Below, one piece after another: positions 10,528-20,322 of a stretch of DNA of 64,000 bases; positions within the stretch are counted from its first letter, which is position 1; each line of letters starts with the position of its first letter. The DNA is from Hyphomicrobiales bacterium (GTDB taxonomy: Bacteria; Pseudomonadota; Alphaproteobacteria; Rhizobiales; Devosiaceae), in the NCBI GenBank assembly GCA_027487555.1, contig JAIYDI010000050.1, positions 1 through 64,000 of the forward strand, given 5' to 3'. A program made the position numbers and the translations under genes. The notes beneath the pieces are model-generated. The model was not told the origin of the DNA, made no database searches, and saw nothing but the letters and a program-made list of their open reading frames with translations.

Positions 10528-12798
10528 TCAAATCACGAGGCTCTGCTTTTCCGCCCATTCGAGCAGCAATTCGCGGATCGGCGGACCCGACGCGCCTTCG
10601 AGCAGCGCGGCGGACACCGACCTTTGGACCGGTTCGAGTTCGAGCCCGAGAATCATTTCCTTGATCGGACCGATGGCTGGCGGGCTCATGGACAGCCGGT
10701 TCATGCCGATCGAGAGCAGCGCGAGGGATTCGACCGTGCGGCCTGCAAGTTCGCCACACATGGTAAGCGGCACGTTGTAGCGGCGTGCCATATCGACGAT
10801 GTGCTTGAGCGCCCGAAGCCGTGGCAGCGCAATCGGATCATAGGCCTTGGCGACGCGCTTGTTGCCACGATCGGCGGCGGTCATGAACATGATCAGGTCG
10901 TTCGAGCCGATCGAAACGAAATCCGCCTCGGGGAGCACCTGGTCGAGTTCGAAGAGCAGCGAGGGCACTTCGATCATGGCGCCGAGCTCGACCTTGGACG
11001 GCACGGGCTGGCCGGCGTGGCGCAACCTCTCGATCTCTTTGTTGACCACAACACGGGTGGCGCGGAATTCCCACGCATCGGTGACCATGGGCACGAGAAT
11101 CTTGATCGGGCCGCCGTTCGCCGCCTTGAGCAGCGCGCGCACCTGAATGCGCAGCAGGCCGGGCCGTTCGAGCGCGAGGCGCAGCGAGCGGAAACCCATG
11201 GCGGGATTTTCCTCGGCCTCGGCACGCAGGTACGGAATCACCTTGTCGCCGCCAATATCGAGCAGGCGGAAGACGATGGGCTTGCCTTCGGTAAGCCGGA
11301 TCGCCTCGGAATAGAGCGCCACCTGCTCATCAAGCCGCGGCAGCTTCGAGGCGATCATGAATTGCAGTTCGGTGCGGAACAGCCCGACGCCCGCCGCTCC
11401 GGTATCCTGCAGCATGGGCAGATCGGCAACGAGGCCGGAATTGTGGTAGAGCGTGATCGCGTGGCCGTCGCGGGTGACGGACGGCTTGTCCTTGAGCTCA
11501 AGGTAGTGCGCGCGCCGCTTGGCGCCGAGCCGCACCTTGTCAACATAAACCTGGATCATCTCGGGCGTGGGGCGGAGATGCACCGCACCCGTCGCGCCAT
11601 CGACGATGATGTCGTCGCCCGATTCCGACACCGAAACGATGTTCTCGATCTGCCCGACGGCGACGAGCCCGAGAGAACGGGCAATGATCGCCACATGCGA
11701 GATGGCCGCGGCTTCCTCGAGCACCACGGCGCGAAGCCGGGTGCGGTCATATTCGAGTAGCTCGGCCGGGCCCATATTGCGGGCGATGAGAATGGCGTTT
11801 TCCGGCAGCTCCTTGTGACCAAGCGAATTGCCGTCGCCGGTGAGAATGCGGAGCAGCCGGTTGGCCAGATCGTCGAGATCGTGCAGGCGATCCTTGATAT
11901 AGGGGTCGGTCGACCGCATCATTCGGGCACGCGTGTCGTTCTGCACGCGCTCGACCGCGGCCTCGGCGGTGAGGCCGTTCTCGATCGCTTCGTTGAGGCG
12001 ATTCACCCAGCCGCGATCATGCGCGAACATCCGGTAGCTTTCGAGGATGTCGCGGTGATCGGAAAAGCTCTGCATGTCGCCATGGTCGAGCATGCGGTCA
12101 ATGGAGACGCGCATGGTATCGAGGGCATTCGCGAGCCGCTTCTGCTCGGCGTCGGTGTCCTCTGCAACGAAATTGGTCACGACAACACGGGGATCGTGCA
12201 GCACGACCTGCCCCAGCGCCACACCATCGGTGAAGCCCGAGCCCAAGAAGCTGCGCGGGCGGCGGAGGTCGATATCCTGGCCGGGCTTGATCAGGGAATC
12301 GAACTCGGACGTGGCGATCATTTCGGCGAGCAATGTCGCCGTCGTGAGCATCGCCTCGGTCTCGTCCTCGCCATAGACGTGGGAATCGCGATTCTGGACG
12401 ACGAGCACGCCAAGCGTCTGGCCAGCGCGCAGCACCGGCACACCAAGAAAGGCGCGATAGGGATCCTCGCCGGTTTCGGGCCTGTAGGCAAAGGCCGGAT
12501 GGGCTGGTGCGTTCTCGAGGCTCAAGGGCGAGGCCTGCGTCGCAATGAGGCCGACAAGTCCCTCGCCGAGCCGCAGGGTCGTCATATGCACCGCGGATGC
12601 CGCAAGGCCGCGGGTGGCGAAGAGCTCCAGCGCGCCGTCGTCACGCAGCACGTAGAAGGAGCAGACATCGGCATGCATGTTGTCGGCGATCAGCGCGACG
12701 ATCTTGTCGAGCCGGGCCTGGGCCGCGAGCGGCTCCGCCATGGTTTCGCGCAGCTGCTTCAGAAGCACGCGCGGACCGCTGATCGATGTGGCCATCAT
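10528..12798 (-). CDS. ptsP: PTS-Ntr enzyme I (EI-Ntr), phosphoenolpyruvate-protein phosphotransferase
   Basis: EI-Ntr takes phosphate from PEP and starts the nitrogen-related PTS cascade (to NPr and EIIA-Ntr), which regulates nitrogen, carbon and potassium responses. The 756 residues contain a GAF domain (about 15-165), the PEP-utiliser N domain, the phospho-His region (SHVAIIARSLG, His near residue 368) and the TIM-barrel PEP-binding domain with FRTELQFM and GSNDLIMF. I chose the ATG at 12798 (MMATSISGPRVLLKQL), since family members begin just before GPRVLLK. An in-frame GTG at 12840 would add 14 residues. It lies 62 bases after lysC on the same strand, a pairing usual in Alphaproteobacteria. 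Confidence 0.96.
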   Translation of the reverse strand: MMATSISGPRVLLKQLRETMAEPLAAQARLDKIVALIADNMHADVCSFYVLRDDGALELFATRGLAASAVHMTTLRLGEGLVGLIATQASPLSLENAPAHPAFAYRPETGEDPYRAFLGVPVLRAGQTLGVLVVQNRDSHVYGEDETEAMLTTATLLAEMIATSEFDSLIKPGQDIDLRRPRSFLGSGFTDGVALGQVVLHDPRVVVTNFVAEDTDAEQKRLANALDTMRVSIDRMLDHGDMQSFSDHRDILESYRMFAHDRGWVNRLNEAIENGLTAEAAVERVQNDTRARMMRSTDPYIKDRLHDLDDLANRLLRILTGDGNSLGHKELPENAILIARNMGPAELLEYDRTRLRAVVLEEAAAISHVAIIARSLGLVAVGQIENIVSVSESGDDIIVDGATGAVHLRPTPEMIQVYVDKVRLGAKRRAHYLELKDKPSVTRDGHAITLYHNSGLVADLPMLQDTGAAGVGLFRTELQFMIASKLPRLDEQVALYSEAIRLTEGKPIVFRLLDIGGDKVIPYLRAEAEENPAMGFRSLRLALERPGLLRIQVRALLKAANGGPIKILVPMVTDAWEFRATRVVVNKEIERLRHAGQPVPSKVELGAMIEVPSLLFELDQVLPEADFVSIGSNDLIMFMTAADRGNKRVAKAYDPIALPRLRALKHIVDMARRYNVPLTMCGELAGRTVESLALLSIGMNRLSMSPPAIGPIKEMILGLELEPVQRSVSAALLEGASGPPIRELLLEWAEKQSLVI

Positions 12799-12860
12799 TT
12801 CTGCCCGGCGGCCCCGCGCCGCCATGCGGCCCAAGGGCACTGCCGGGCGATGGCAATGCC

Positions 12861-14132
12861 TCAGGCGTCTTCGTTGTCCAGTCCGTAATACGTATGGAGC
12901 GCCCGGACCGCAAGCTCGGCATATTCATCGTCGATGAGCACCGAAGTCTTGATTTCCGACGTGGTGATCAGCTGGATGTTGATCGACTTGTCGGCCAGGG
13001 CCTTGAACATGGATGCCGCGACGCCCGCGTGGTTGCGCATGCCGACGCCGACGACCGAAACCTTGGCGCCGCCCTTGGCGCTCTGAATCTTGGAATAGAG
13101 GAACTTTCCGGCCTCTCCCGCCGCCTGCAGGGCCTTCACGGCCTTGTCGTGCTCGGCATCGGGAACGGTGAATGTGATATCGGTGGTCGAACCATCCTCG
13201 GAGACGTTCTGCACGATCATGTCGACCACGATCGACTCATCGGCGAGCGCGCCGAAGATAGAGGCGGCGATGCCGGGGCGGTCCTTCACGTCGCGAAGGG
13301 TAATCTTCGATTCGGCGCGCGCGAGGGTGACGCCCGAGACGATCTGCTTTTCCATGATCTCATCCTCATCGCATACGAGAGTGCCGGGAACGCCGGGGGT
13401 ACCATCGGGCGCCACCTGTGGCGCAGTCGGGTCGTCGAAGGTGGAGCGTACGGTGAGCCGCACCTTGTGCGCCATGGCCATTTCCACCGAGCGGATCATC
13501 AGCACCTTGGCGCCGAGCGAGGCCATTTCCAGCATTTCCTCGAAGGAGATGCGGGTCAGGCGGCGGGCCTTGGAGGTGATGCGCGGGTCGGTGGTATAGA
13601 CGCCATCGACATCGGTATAGATATCGCAGCGATCCGCCTTAACGGCGGCGGCGACGGCGACGGCTGAGGTGTCGGAACCGCCGCGGCCAAGCGTGGTGAC
13701 GCGGCCCGAGGGGGCGATGCCCTGGAAGCCGGTGATCACCGGGACGACGCCCTCGGCGAATGTCTGTTCGAGTTCGGTGGGGTCGATCTCGACGATGCGG
13801 GCGGCGCCATGGGCGTCGTCGGTGCGGATCGGCACCTGCCAGCCCTGATAGGAGCGCGAAGGAATTCCCATCTCGGAGAGCACGATCGCCATCAGACCGG
13901 CGGTTACCTGTTCGCCTGAGGCGACAACGGCGTCGTACTCGCGCGCGTCGTGGCGTTTCGACGCCTCGTTGACCCAGCCGACCAGTTCGTTGGTCTTGCC
14001 GCTCATGGCGGAAACGACGACCGCCACCTCATGGCCCGCATCGACTTCGCGCTTCACGTGCCGGGCAGCCTGGCGGATGCGCTCGACGGTGGCGACGGAC
14101 GTACCGCCGAACTTGACTACGATGCGGCCCAA
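12861..14132 (-). CDS. lysC: Aspartate kinase
   Basis: This enzyme phosphorylates aspartate, the first step to lysine, threonine and methionine. The kinase domain starts with the signature VVKFGGTSVA and contains GFQGIAPSGRVTTLGRGGSDTS. Two ACT domains follow (about residues 270-415) for feedback regulation. I take the TTG at 14132 (MGRIVVKFGG), giving 423 residues. An in-frame GTG at 14141 and upstream starts to 14195 are possible but add non-conserved residues. It is probably cotranscribed with ptsP downstream. Confidence 0.96.
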   Translation of the reverse strand: MGRIVVKFGGTSVATVERIRQAARHVKREVDAGHEVAVVVSAMSGKTNELVGWVNEASKRHDAREYDAVVASGEQVTAGLMAIVLSEMGIPSRSYQGWQVPIRTDDAHGAARIVEIDPTELEQTFAEGVVPVITGFQGIAPSGRVTTLGRGGSDTSAVAVAAAVKADRCDIYTDVDGVYTTDPRITSKARRLTRISFEEMLEMASLGAKVLMIRSVEMAMAHKVRLTVRSTFDDPTAPQVAPDGTPGVPGTLVCDEDEIMEKQIVSGVTLARAESKITLRDVKDRPGIAASIFGALADESIVVDMIVQNVSEDGSTTDITFTVPDAEHDKAVKALQAAGEAGKFLYSKIQSAKGGAKVSVVGVGMRNHAGVAASMFKALADKSINIQLITTSEIKTSVLIDDEYAELAVRALHTYYGLDNEDA

Positions 14133-14342
14133 GGCCCTCACCCCATGATCGCGGCCAGAACCGGCCGGAACTCTACCCGGTCGCAGTTGCTTCATGCCGA
14201 AACAGCACCGACCTGTTCATTGCTGGTCGCGCCTTCGCACCGGAAGAGTCTCGCAACCCTTCCTGAACACGCGCCGATTGGGCGCGGGACATGCCACAAA
14301 GCACGAGGCGGTGCAACCGGCCTCAGCCTCCGCGCCTGCGAT

Positions 14343-15389
14343 TCAGTAGAGCACCCGCGCCTCGTAGCCTTCGGCGAGGTAGTCGGCAAGCTCGGACCAG
14401 GGGATGGTCACTGTCGGGGCGCCATAGGCATAGGCAGTCACTTCATAGGGCTGGAACTGCAGGACGAGGCCGAGGTCGGAGAAATCCCAGCGCGTCACAT
14501 CGGCGACGAAGCCGGGTACATCCTTGCGCGCGTCTTCCCAGATGCCGTCGGGAATTGCCATGTCGAGCGCCGCCAGCGCCTTGTCGGCCAGCACCTGCTG
14601 CCAGTCGTCGCCGACAAACAGGTCCGCGGCATCGAGTTCGCGGTTCTCGCCCACGAGATAATGCAGATAGTTGATGGCGTAATTGCCATGCGCGGCGCCG
14701 TGGCCCATCCAGTAGGAAGTGATGGTGAGCCCGATGCGATCGGAGGTGACTGTTGTGACCTTCACCGTCACATCCGTATCGGAGGTGACCTCGGTATCGG
14801 TGAGCGTGCCATCCTCGGCGAACATCTTGCCGAGTTCCTTGTCCTTTTCGGCCATCATGGCATTGAAGGCTTCGGCCTCGGGCACGGTGTCATCGATGCG
14901 CGGCGAGGAATAGTGCTTTGTGGCGACGCCACCCCACCATTCCGGATCCGGGTCATCGAGCACGCCCCAGTGCTCGGACGTGTAGAAGCGCCAGCCACCG
15001 AGCATGCGCGACTGCTCAAGATCGGTGACGCGGGTGGTGAAGGCAGACAGGAGGCAGGCGGCCTGGTCTGCAGTGAAGCTCTGCGGCGGCCTCGCATCGG
15101 TGGAACAGCTCAAGGGCACATAATCGAGCCAGGCGCGCTGATCCTTCTGCACCCGGGTGCGGGCGGCTTCGGAGAGACCGCCGATGGCCGTGGCATAGGC
15201 GCGCGACAATACCTCATCCTCGCGCGAGAATTCCGGCGAGGCGCAGATCTGCTTTTCGAGAGGGGTTGTAGCCTTCGAGCAATCGAAACTCGCGGCAGAG
15301 GCCGGCGCCGCAAAGCTCACGGGCAGCATCAGCCCCGCCAGCCCGAGCGCCAGTGCCGAAACAAAGGCCATTGCCGAACCATGCCGCAT
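14343..15389 (-). CDS. Secreted LprI-like / DUF3298-type protein
   Basis: The 348-residue protein begins with a signal peptide (hydrophobic FVSALALGLAGLML, cut near APASAASFDC). Residues about 35-110 resemble the lysozyme-inhibitor LprI / DUF1311 module, with a CSKATTPLEKQIC segment and QRAWLDYV. The C-terminal half (GNYAINYLHYLVGENREL, then ELADYLAEGYEA) resembles the DUF3298/RsiV domain, which binds lysozyme in RsiV. An envelope protein that senses or blocks lysozyme-like enzymes is a reasonable inference. ATG at 15389 has GGGAG seven bases upstream. A longer frame to 15443 runs into a palindrome. Confidence 0.8.
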   Translation of the reverse strand: MRHGSAMAFVSALALGLAGLMLPVSFAAPASAASFDCSKATTPLEKQICASPEFSREDEVLSRAYATAIGGLSEAARTRVQKDQRAWLDYVPLSCSTDARPPQSFTADQAACLLSAFTTRVTDLEQSRMLGGWRFYTSEHWGVLDDPDPEWWGGVATKHYSSPRIDDTVPEAEAFNAMMAEKDKELGKMFAEDGTLTDTEVTSDTDVTVKVTTVTSDRIGLTITSYWMGHGAAHGNYAINYLHYLVGENRELDAADLFVGDDWQQVLADKALAALDMAIPDGIWEDARKDVPGFVADVTRWDFSDLGLVLQFQPYEVTAYAYGAPTVTIPWSELADYLAEGYEARVLY

Positions 15390-15428
15390 CGAAAACTCCC
15401 GCCGGACATTTGCCGGGCGGAAGCTAGT

Positions 15429-15461
15429 GCATTTCGGCGGCAAGTTGAACCGCCGAAATGC
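15429..15461. promoter_or_regulatory. Perfect 12-base inverted repeat upstream of the LprI-like gene
   Basis: GCATTTCGGCGG (15429-15440) and CCGCCGAAATGC (15450-15461) are exact complements with a 9-base spacer. No T-run follows on either strand, so it is not a typical intrinsic terminator. It sits 40 bases upstream of the LprI-like start and downstream of the carboxylesterase stop. It could be an operator or a structured leader. Confidence 0.55.
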
Positions 15462-15570
15462 GGGAGGCCATTACCCGTTGGAGGTCGACGCTGAAATGGC
15501 GCTGTTTCTTGTTTTGTCGCGCTTTCGAGGTGGAAAAGTCATGCAACTTTTCCTGAAAGCACTCCATGCG

Positions 15571-16179
15571 TCAGCCGAGAAAATCGCGGATAGCGAGCAT
15601 TTCCTCGCGGCGCAATTCGTGCCCACCCTCGTGCCAGGCGAGTGTGACGTCGGTGCCCTGCCCCTTCAGCCACTGAGCCAGCGCCTCGGTCGCCGCGGCG
15701 GGCGCGATCGGGTCGTGACGGCCGGCCGTGATCAGGACGCGCTTGCCCTTCAGGCCCGGCTGCAGGGCCGGGGTGAAGGGGATCAGCGGGTGCATGAGCA
15801 CGGCGCGGTCGAAGTGCTGCGGGCTGTCGAACAGCACGGAGGCGAGGATGTTCGCGCCGTTGGAATAGCCGAGCCCGATCACTTCGGAGGGAGCCGGGTC
15901 GGTGGCGGTCAGCCCGGCGACAAAGCCCGACATCTTGCTGGTGGCGCGAGCGAGATCGGCCATGTCGTAGCGGCCTTCGGCGAGGCGGCGGAAGTAGCGC
16001 AGCGCGCCGCCTTCGGACACATCGCCACGTACACCGATCCGCCGGGCTTCAGGCAGCAATTCCGCGGCGAGCTCGGTGAACTGGTGCTCGTCGCCGCCGG
16101 TACCGTGGAAGAGGAACAGGGCCGGCGCGCCCTGAGACGCGCCGGGGTATTCCACATGGATATAGGTGTCGGTCATCAC
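15571..16179 (-). CDS. MhqD-like alpha/beta hydrolase (carboxylesterase)
   Basis: The 202-residue hydrolase shows the oxyanion segment LFLFHGTGGDEHQF, the nucleophile elbow GYSNGA, the acid in AGRHDPIAP and the His in HEGGHELR. It overlaps the upstream ring-cleaving dioxygenase by four bases (ATGA), the same pairing as MhqO-MhqD of Bacillus. There the two enzymes degrade or detoxify hydroquinones and related electrophiles. The exact substrate is inference. Confidence 0.9.
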   Translation of the reverse strand: MMTDTYIHVEYPGASQGAPALFLFHGTGGDEHQFTELAAELLPEARRIGVRGDVSEGGALRYFRRLAEGRYDMADLARATSKMSGFVAGLTATDPAPSEVIGLGYSNGANILASVLFDSPQHFDRAVLMHPLIPFTPALQPGLKGKRVLITAGRHDPIAPAAATEALAQWLKGQGTDVTLAWHEGGHELRREEMLAIRDFLG

Positions 16180-17114
16180 ACAGTCTCCTTGAGGGGCACG
16201 AGCGTCTGCTCGAGGATGGGCCGCAGATGCGCGTGCTGCGTGGGCAATTGCAGCACCTCGCCCAGATGGGCGGTATCCTCATCGCGGGCAAAGCCCGGCT
16301 CGTTGGTGGCGATCTCGAACAGCACCCCGCCAGGGGTACGGAAATAGATCGCCCAGAAATAATCGCGGTCGATGGGCGGGGTCACCTGATAGCCGGTATC
16401 GAGCAGCGCCTTCCTCACTTCGGCCTGCGCGGCCCTGTCCGGCACGGCGAAGGCAATGTGATGCACCGAGCCCGCGCCGAGATCGGCGCGGCTGGCGCCG
16501 GGCAGCACCTCGATATCGATGTGGTCGGCACCGTTACCTTCAGGGTGCACCAGGCGGAGCACGCCGTCGCGGGTTTCCTTTGCCTCGTAACCCATGAACT
16601 TCAGCAGTTCCTCGGTGGCGCCGCCATCACGCAAGCGGAGCTTCGCCGAATGGAAGCCACGAATGGCCTGATCGGCCCCGACGCCATTGCCGGTCCAAGG
16701 CGTGCGACTATCGCCCTTCACTTCGACCAGCGCCATCGCGTCGCCCTCGGGTGCCCGAAAGTTCAGCAGCTTTTCGCCAAAGCTCTCGGACAGTTCGAGG
16801 TCACCGACGCGATGCGCGACCAGCCGGTCCTGCCAGAAGCCGAGGCTGCCCTCGGGCACCGAGAACAGTGTCGTTCCGACTTCGCCCGTGCCGGCGCGGC
16901 CGCGCGCAATGTGCGGGAAGGGGAAATGCGTCATGACGGTGCCGGCCGAGCCCGTCTCGTCGCCATAGTAGAGATGGTAGACGTCGGGTGCGTCGAAATT
17001 GACCGTCTGCTTGACCCGACGCAGCCCGAGCGTGTCGGTGAAGAACTGGTTGTTGATGCGGGCATCGCGCGCCATGGACGTGACGTGATGCAGGCCCTTG
17101 ATCTGGGTGATCAT
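16176..17114 (-). CDS. MhqO-like ring-cleaving dioxygenase (VOC superfamily)
   Basis: The 312-residue protein is built of paired VOC modules: IKGLHHVTSMARD at the N-terminus and SVHHIAFAVPDRA in the second half, with the metal ligands expected at those His residues and at the Glu of VLFEIATNEPGF. Such enzymes are extradiol-type dioxygenases acting on hydroquinones. It starts at ATG 17114 with AGGAA-type sequence upstream and is translationally coupled to the hydrolase behind it. No MarR-type regulator is adjacent, unlike in Bacillus. Confidence 0.9.
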   Translation of the reverse strand: MITQIKGLHHVTSMARDARINNQFFTDTLGLRRVKQTVNFDAPDVYHLYYGDETGSAGTVMTHFPFPHIARGRAGTGEVGTTLFSVPEGSLGFWQDRLVAHRVGDLELSESFGEKLLNFRAPEGDAMALVEVKGDSRTPWTGNGVGADQAIRGFHSAKLRLRDGGATEELLKFMGYEAKETRDGVLRLVHPEGNGADHIDIEVLPGASRADLGAGSVHHIAFAVPDRAAQAEVRKALLDTGYQVTPPIDRDYFWAIYFRTPGGVLFEIATNEPGFARDEDTAHLGEVLQLPTQHAHLRPILEQTLVPLKETV

Positions 17115-17236
17115 GCTTGCCTCCAGGAAATCCGGACCGGCTCATGCCGATCGCTTCGCTGCCAGAGATAGGGCAAAGCATCATCCGCGATTAGGGTGAC
17201 AATCAGTCCACAGTTCGTTCGCGATTCGGATAACAA

Positions 17237-17995
17237 TCACGAAAGCAACTCGCGGAAGACGAGGCTCTCGCGCGTCGAACCGGCCAGCTTGTACTCGAGC
17301 CCGACAAGGCCGGAATAGCCATTTGCCCTGAGCCAGCCAAGTCGCTCGGGGAAATCCAGCTTGCCGGTGCCGGGCGCACCTCGGCCGGGTGTGTCAGCGA
17401 GGTGCACATGGGCGATGCGGTCGACCCGGCCCTTGAGGAGGTCGATATCCTCGCCCATCACGGCGGCGTGGTAGATGTCGTAGAGCAGCTTCACTTCCGG
17501 GCGGGCCACCTCGTCGACGATATCGAGGCCCTCGGTGGTTGATGTGAGATAGTAGCCGACGTGATCGACCCGATCGTTGAGCGGCTCGATGGCGAGGGTG
17601 ACACCCGAGCCTTCGAGGATTTTCGCGGCTTCCCCAAGGACAGCGACGATGGCCCTGTGCTGCAGCGGCCGGGCGATGTCGTGCAGATCGTCGCCCGATT
17701 GCGCGATCATCACCTTGGCGCCCAGTCGCAGCGCGGCGGCAAGCGACGACCGCACGCCGTGCAGGAACCATTGGTGCGTCTCGGGATTGCCGAGTGCCGC
17801 GATGGGTTCGCACAGGATGCCGGCAAGCGGCAGCCCGGTCTCGTCGAGCGCAGCACGTATAGCCTCGAGATCCTTGTTGGAATGACGCCAGAACTCGACG
17901 GCGTCGAGCCCGGCGGATTTCGCCAGCCGGATGCGATCGGGAAAAGCGGGAGCCTCGGCGGCGAAGAGCCACTCGATGCAGGCAGAAAACTGCAT
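17237..17995 (-). CDS. Hydroxypyruvate isomerase-like TIM-barrel protein
   Basis: The 252-residue protein belongs to the xylose-isomerase-like TIM barrel superfamily. Features of the Hyi/OtnI branch are visible: ECxEWLF-like FSACIEWLFAA at the start, the Glu in LAIEPLND, DIYHAAVMGED and the diagnostic HVHLADTPGRGAPGTGKLDF. Family members interconvert hydroxypyruvate and tartronate semialdehyde or isomerise 2-oxo-tetronate. It ends far from the dioxygenase operon but starts only seven bases after the pncB stop codon, so it is cotranscribed with pncB. Confidence 0.85.
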   Translation of the reverse strand: MQFSACIEWLFAAEAPAFPDRIRLAKSAGLDAVEFWRHSNKDLEAIRAALDETGLPLAGILCEPIAALGNPETHQWFLHGVRSSLAAALRLGAKVMIAQSGDDLHDIARPLQHRAIVAVLGEAAKILEGSGVTLAIEPLNDRVDHVGYYLTSTTEGLDIVDEVARPEVKLLYDIYHAAVMGEDIDLLKGRVDRIAHVHLADTPGRGAPGTGKLDFPERLGWLRANGYSGLVGLEYKLAGSTRESLVFRELLS

Positions 17996-18002
17996 AACAA
18001 CC

Positions 18003-19310
18003 TCAGACGGTGACGGCGTGCGAGACGCGATCCTTGTTGCCGAAAATTCGGATGTAGCGGGCGACCTCGTCGGGTTCGCCTGTGGCCTTTTCCGGATTGT
18101 CGGAGAGCTTCACGGCCGGATGGCCGTTCGCCTCGGAGACCTTGCAGACGAGCGAGATCGGGTCGAGGGCGGGGTTCAGTTCAGGGGCGCAATGCGCGAA
18201 ATCGTTGGTGAGGTTGGTGCCCCAGCCAAAAGCCATGCGCACCCGGCCGTAGAAATGGTGATAGGCTTCCTCGATCATGTCGACGTCCAGCCCGTCGGAA
18301 AAGATCAGGATCTTCTCGCGCGGATCGCGGCCCCGGGCCTTCCACCAGTCGATGATCTTTTCGCCCCCCTCGACGGCGGGAGCGGAATCGGGGCGGAAGC
18401 CGGTCCAATCAGCCACCGAGTCGGGCGCGTCACGGAGGAACGCGGCGGTGCCGAAGGCATCGGGCAAAACGATAAGCAGATTGCCGCCATAATAGCTCTT
18501 CCAGTCCTCGAGCACCTGGTAAGGAGCCGCCCGCATTGCCTCGTCGCTGGGCGCGATCGCTGCCAGTACCATGGGAAGTTCGTGGGCATTGGTGCCGACG
18601 GCCTCGAGATCAGTATCCATGGCAAGGAGCACATTTGACGTGCCGGTCAGGACCTGGTGGCCGAGACCTTCCTTCAGCGCCTCCACGCACCAGCGCTGCC
18701 AGAGGAAGGAATGGCGGCGGCGGGTACCGAAATCGGAGATGCGCAGGTCCGGCAGTCGCTTCAGCCGCTCGACCTTTTCCCACATCTTGGCTTTGGCGCG
18801 CGCGTAGATGACGTCGAGCTGAAAGGGTCCGTACCGCTTCAGCGCAGCGCGCGAGCGCAGCTCGTTGATGATGGCAAGGGCAGGAATTTCCCACATGGTC
18901 GTATCAACCCAGCGACCGGGGAAGGTCAGGTGGAACTGGCCGTCGCGAACCTCCAGCTGGTACTCCGGCAGGCGATAGTCCTCGAGCCAGCGCAGGAAAT
19001 CGGGCGAGAAAATCTGCTTCACGCCATAAAAGCTGTTGCCGGCGAGCCAGATCATTTCCTTCTTGGTGAAGCGCAGCGAGCGGGCATGGTCGAGCTGGGC
19101 CCGCAGATCGTTGACGTCGATCTCGTCGGCAAGCCGCACTGACAGCTTGCGGTTGATCAACGTGAACGACGCATCGACCTTGGGGTAAAGGCCCCAGATC
19201 ATCTGCAGCATCAAAAGCTTGTAGAAATCGGTGTCGAGCAGGCTGCGAACAATCGGGTCGAGTTTCCACGTATGATCGTAGACCCGGCGGGCAATGTCGG
19301 TCATCGGCAT
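18003..19310 (-). CDS. pncB: Nicotinate phosphoribosyltransferase
   Basis: PncB converts nicotinate and PRPP to nicotinate mononucleotide in NAD salvage. The 435-residue protein shows the family N-terminus ([20 protein letters not shown]), [12 protein letters not shown] and TGTSNVLLA, and the phosphate-binding region near [14 protein letters not shown] at 19310 ([15 protein letters not shown]) has GGAGAA about eight bases upstream. The in-frame extension to 19514 is not conserved. It leads an apparent two-gene unit with the hydroxypyruvate isomerase-like gene. Confidence 0.96.
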   Translation of the reverse strand: MPMTDIARRVYDHTWKLDPIVRSLLDTDFYKLLMLQMIWGLYPKVDASFTLINRKLSVRLADEIDVNDLRAQLDHARSLRFTKKEMIWLAGNSFYGVKQIFSPDFLRWLEDYRLPEYQLEVRDGQFHLTFPGRWVDTTMWEIPALAIINELRSRAALKRYGPFQLDVIYARAKAKMWEKVERLKRLPDLRISDFGTRRRHSFLWQRWCVEALKEGLGHQVLTGTSNVLLAMDTDLEAVGTNAHELPMVLAAIAPSDEAMRAAPYQVLEDWKSYYGGNLLIVLPDAFGTAAFLRDAPDSVADWTGFRPDSAPAVEGGEKIIDWWKARGRDPREKILIFSDGLDVDMIEEAYHHFYGRVRMAFGWGTNLTNDFAHCAPELNPALDPISLVCKVSEANGHPAVKLSDNPEKATGEPDEVARYIRIFGNKDRVSHAVTV

Positions 19311-19386
19311 CGAACGTTCTCCACTCGCACCGGTTGCATAAGGGGTAGGCCCCGGAAAATCCAGACGAGCATTGACAGGTTGCGCC

Positions 19387-20322
19387 TCAGCCTTTGGTGC
19401 GGTTAAGCGGTGGTTCGCCCCGGACAAACCGCAGGAGGCCCTCGTCGAGACCGAGCCTCGGGGTCCAGCCCAGAGTGCGGGCGAGGTGGGACTCATCAAC
19501 GGCCAGCGTGCCAAGCAGCCGATCGGCGAGACCTCGACGCCCCAGTGCCGAAAGCCCGGCCCGGATCAGTGTCGGGGGCACCGGGAGAAGCCGCGCCGGC
19601 CGGCCATCGGCATGGGCGATACGCCGGATCAGCTCGGGCGTCGAGACGGGGTCACGATCGGAGGCAAAGAAGACCTGGCCGGGCGCCGAGGGGTGGATAA
19701 GGGTAAGCCCGATGAGATCGACGAAATTGTCGAGGCCGATCAGTGATCGGCGATTGTCGATTGCGCCGAATGGCAGCGGCCACCCGGAGCGCACAAGCCC
19801 GAGGAGTGCAGCGAGATTGGCACGCGCGCCGGGCCCATGGATGAGCGGGGGACGCAGGGTGACGAGTTCGAGCCCGGTTTCCCGCGCGAGCGCGCGCAGG
19901 CCCCGCTCCGCCGCGAGCTTCGAGCGCCCATAGGCATCGGCCGGCTGTGGCGTGTCGGTTTCGACGAATCCGGCGGACGGGGAGATATCGCCCATCACCT
20001 TGACCGAAGAAACAAAGACGAAGCGGTTCACGCCTGCCGCCGCCGCGGCTCGGGCGAGTGCCAATGGTACCTCGACATTGTCGGTATCGTAGAGTTCGGG
20101 GGCGCTGGCGGGTGCATGAACGCGCGCCATGAGGTGTACGATGGCATCGGCACCTGCGAGCAGAGGCGTGAAATCGGTTGCCGGCGTGCATGAGCCGATC
20201 GCGATGAGCCCCGGCCCGGTCCTGCGTGACAGGGCAAGCACATCGTGCCCAAGCGCGCGCAGATGCGGCACAAGCGCCCGCCCGACAAAACCCGCCGCCC
20301 CGGTAACGACGACCCTGGTCAG
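19387..20322 (-). CDS. NAD-dependent epimerase/dehydratase (extended SDR), CTG start
   Basis: The nucleotide-binding TGAAGFVG motif ([16 protein letters not shown]) is complete, followed by FVSSVKVMG and the catalytic YGRSK ([11 protein letters not shown]). These identify an extended SDR acting on nucleotide sugars. The frame has no ATG, GTG or TTG ahead of the Rossmann motif. The first plausible start is CTG at 20322-20320, overlapping the TGA of the upstream GntR gene (AACTGA). A start at the GTG at 20271 would remove the whole cofactor motif. From CTG the protein has 311 residues. No good Shine-Dalgarno sequence precedes it, so it would depend on coupling to the regulator gene. Confidence 0.85.
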   Translation of the reverse strand: MTRVVVTGAAGFVGRALVPHLRALGHDVLALSRRTGPGLIAIGSCTPATDFTPLLAGADAIVHLMARVHAPASAPELYDTDNVEVPLALARAAAAAGVNRFVFVSSVKVMGDISPSAGFVETDTPQPADAYGRSKLAAERGLRALARETGLELVTLRPPLIHGPGARANLAALLGLVRSGWPLPFGAIDNRRSLIGLDNFVDLIGLTLIHPSAPGQVFFASDRDPVSTPELIRRIAHADGRPARLLPVPPTLIRAGLSALGRRGLADRLLGTLAVDESHLARTLGWTPRLGLDEGLLRFVRGEPPLNRTKG

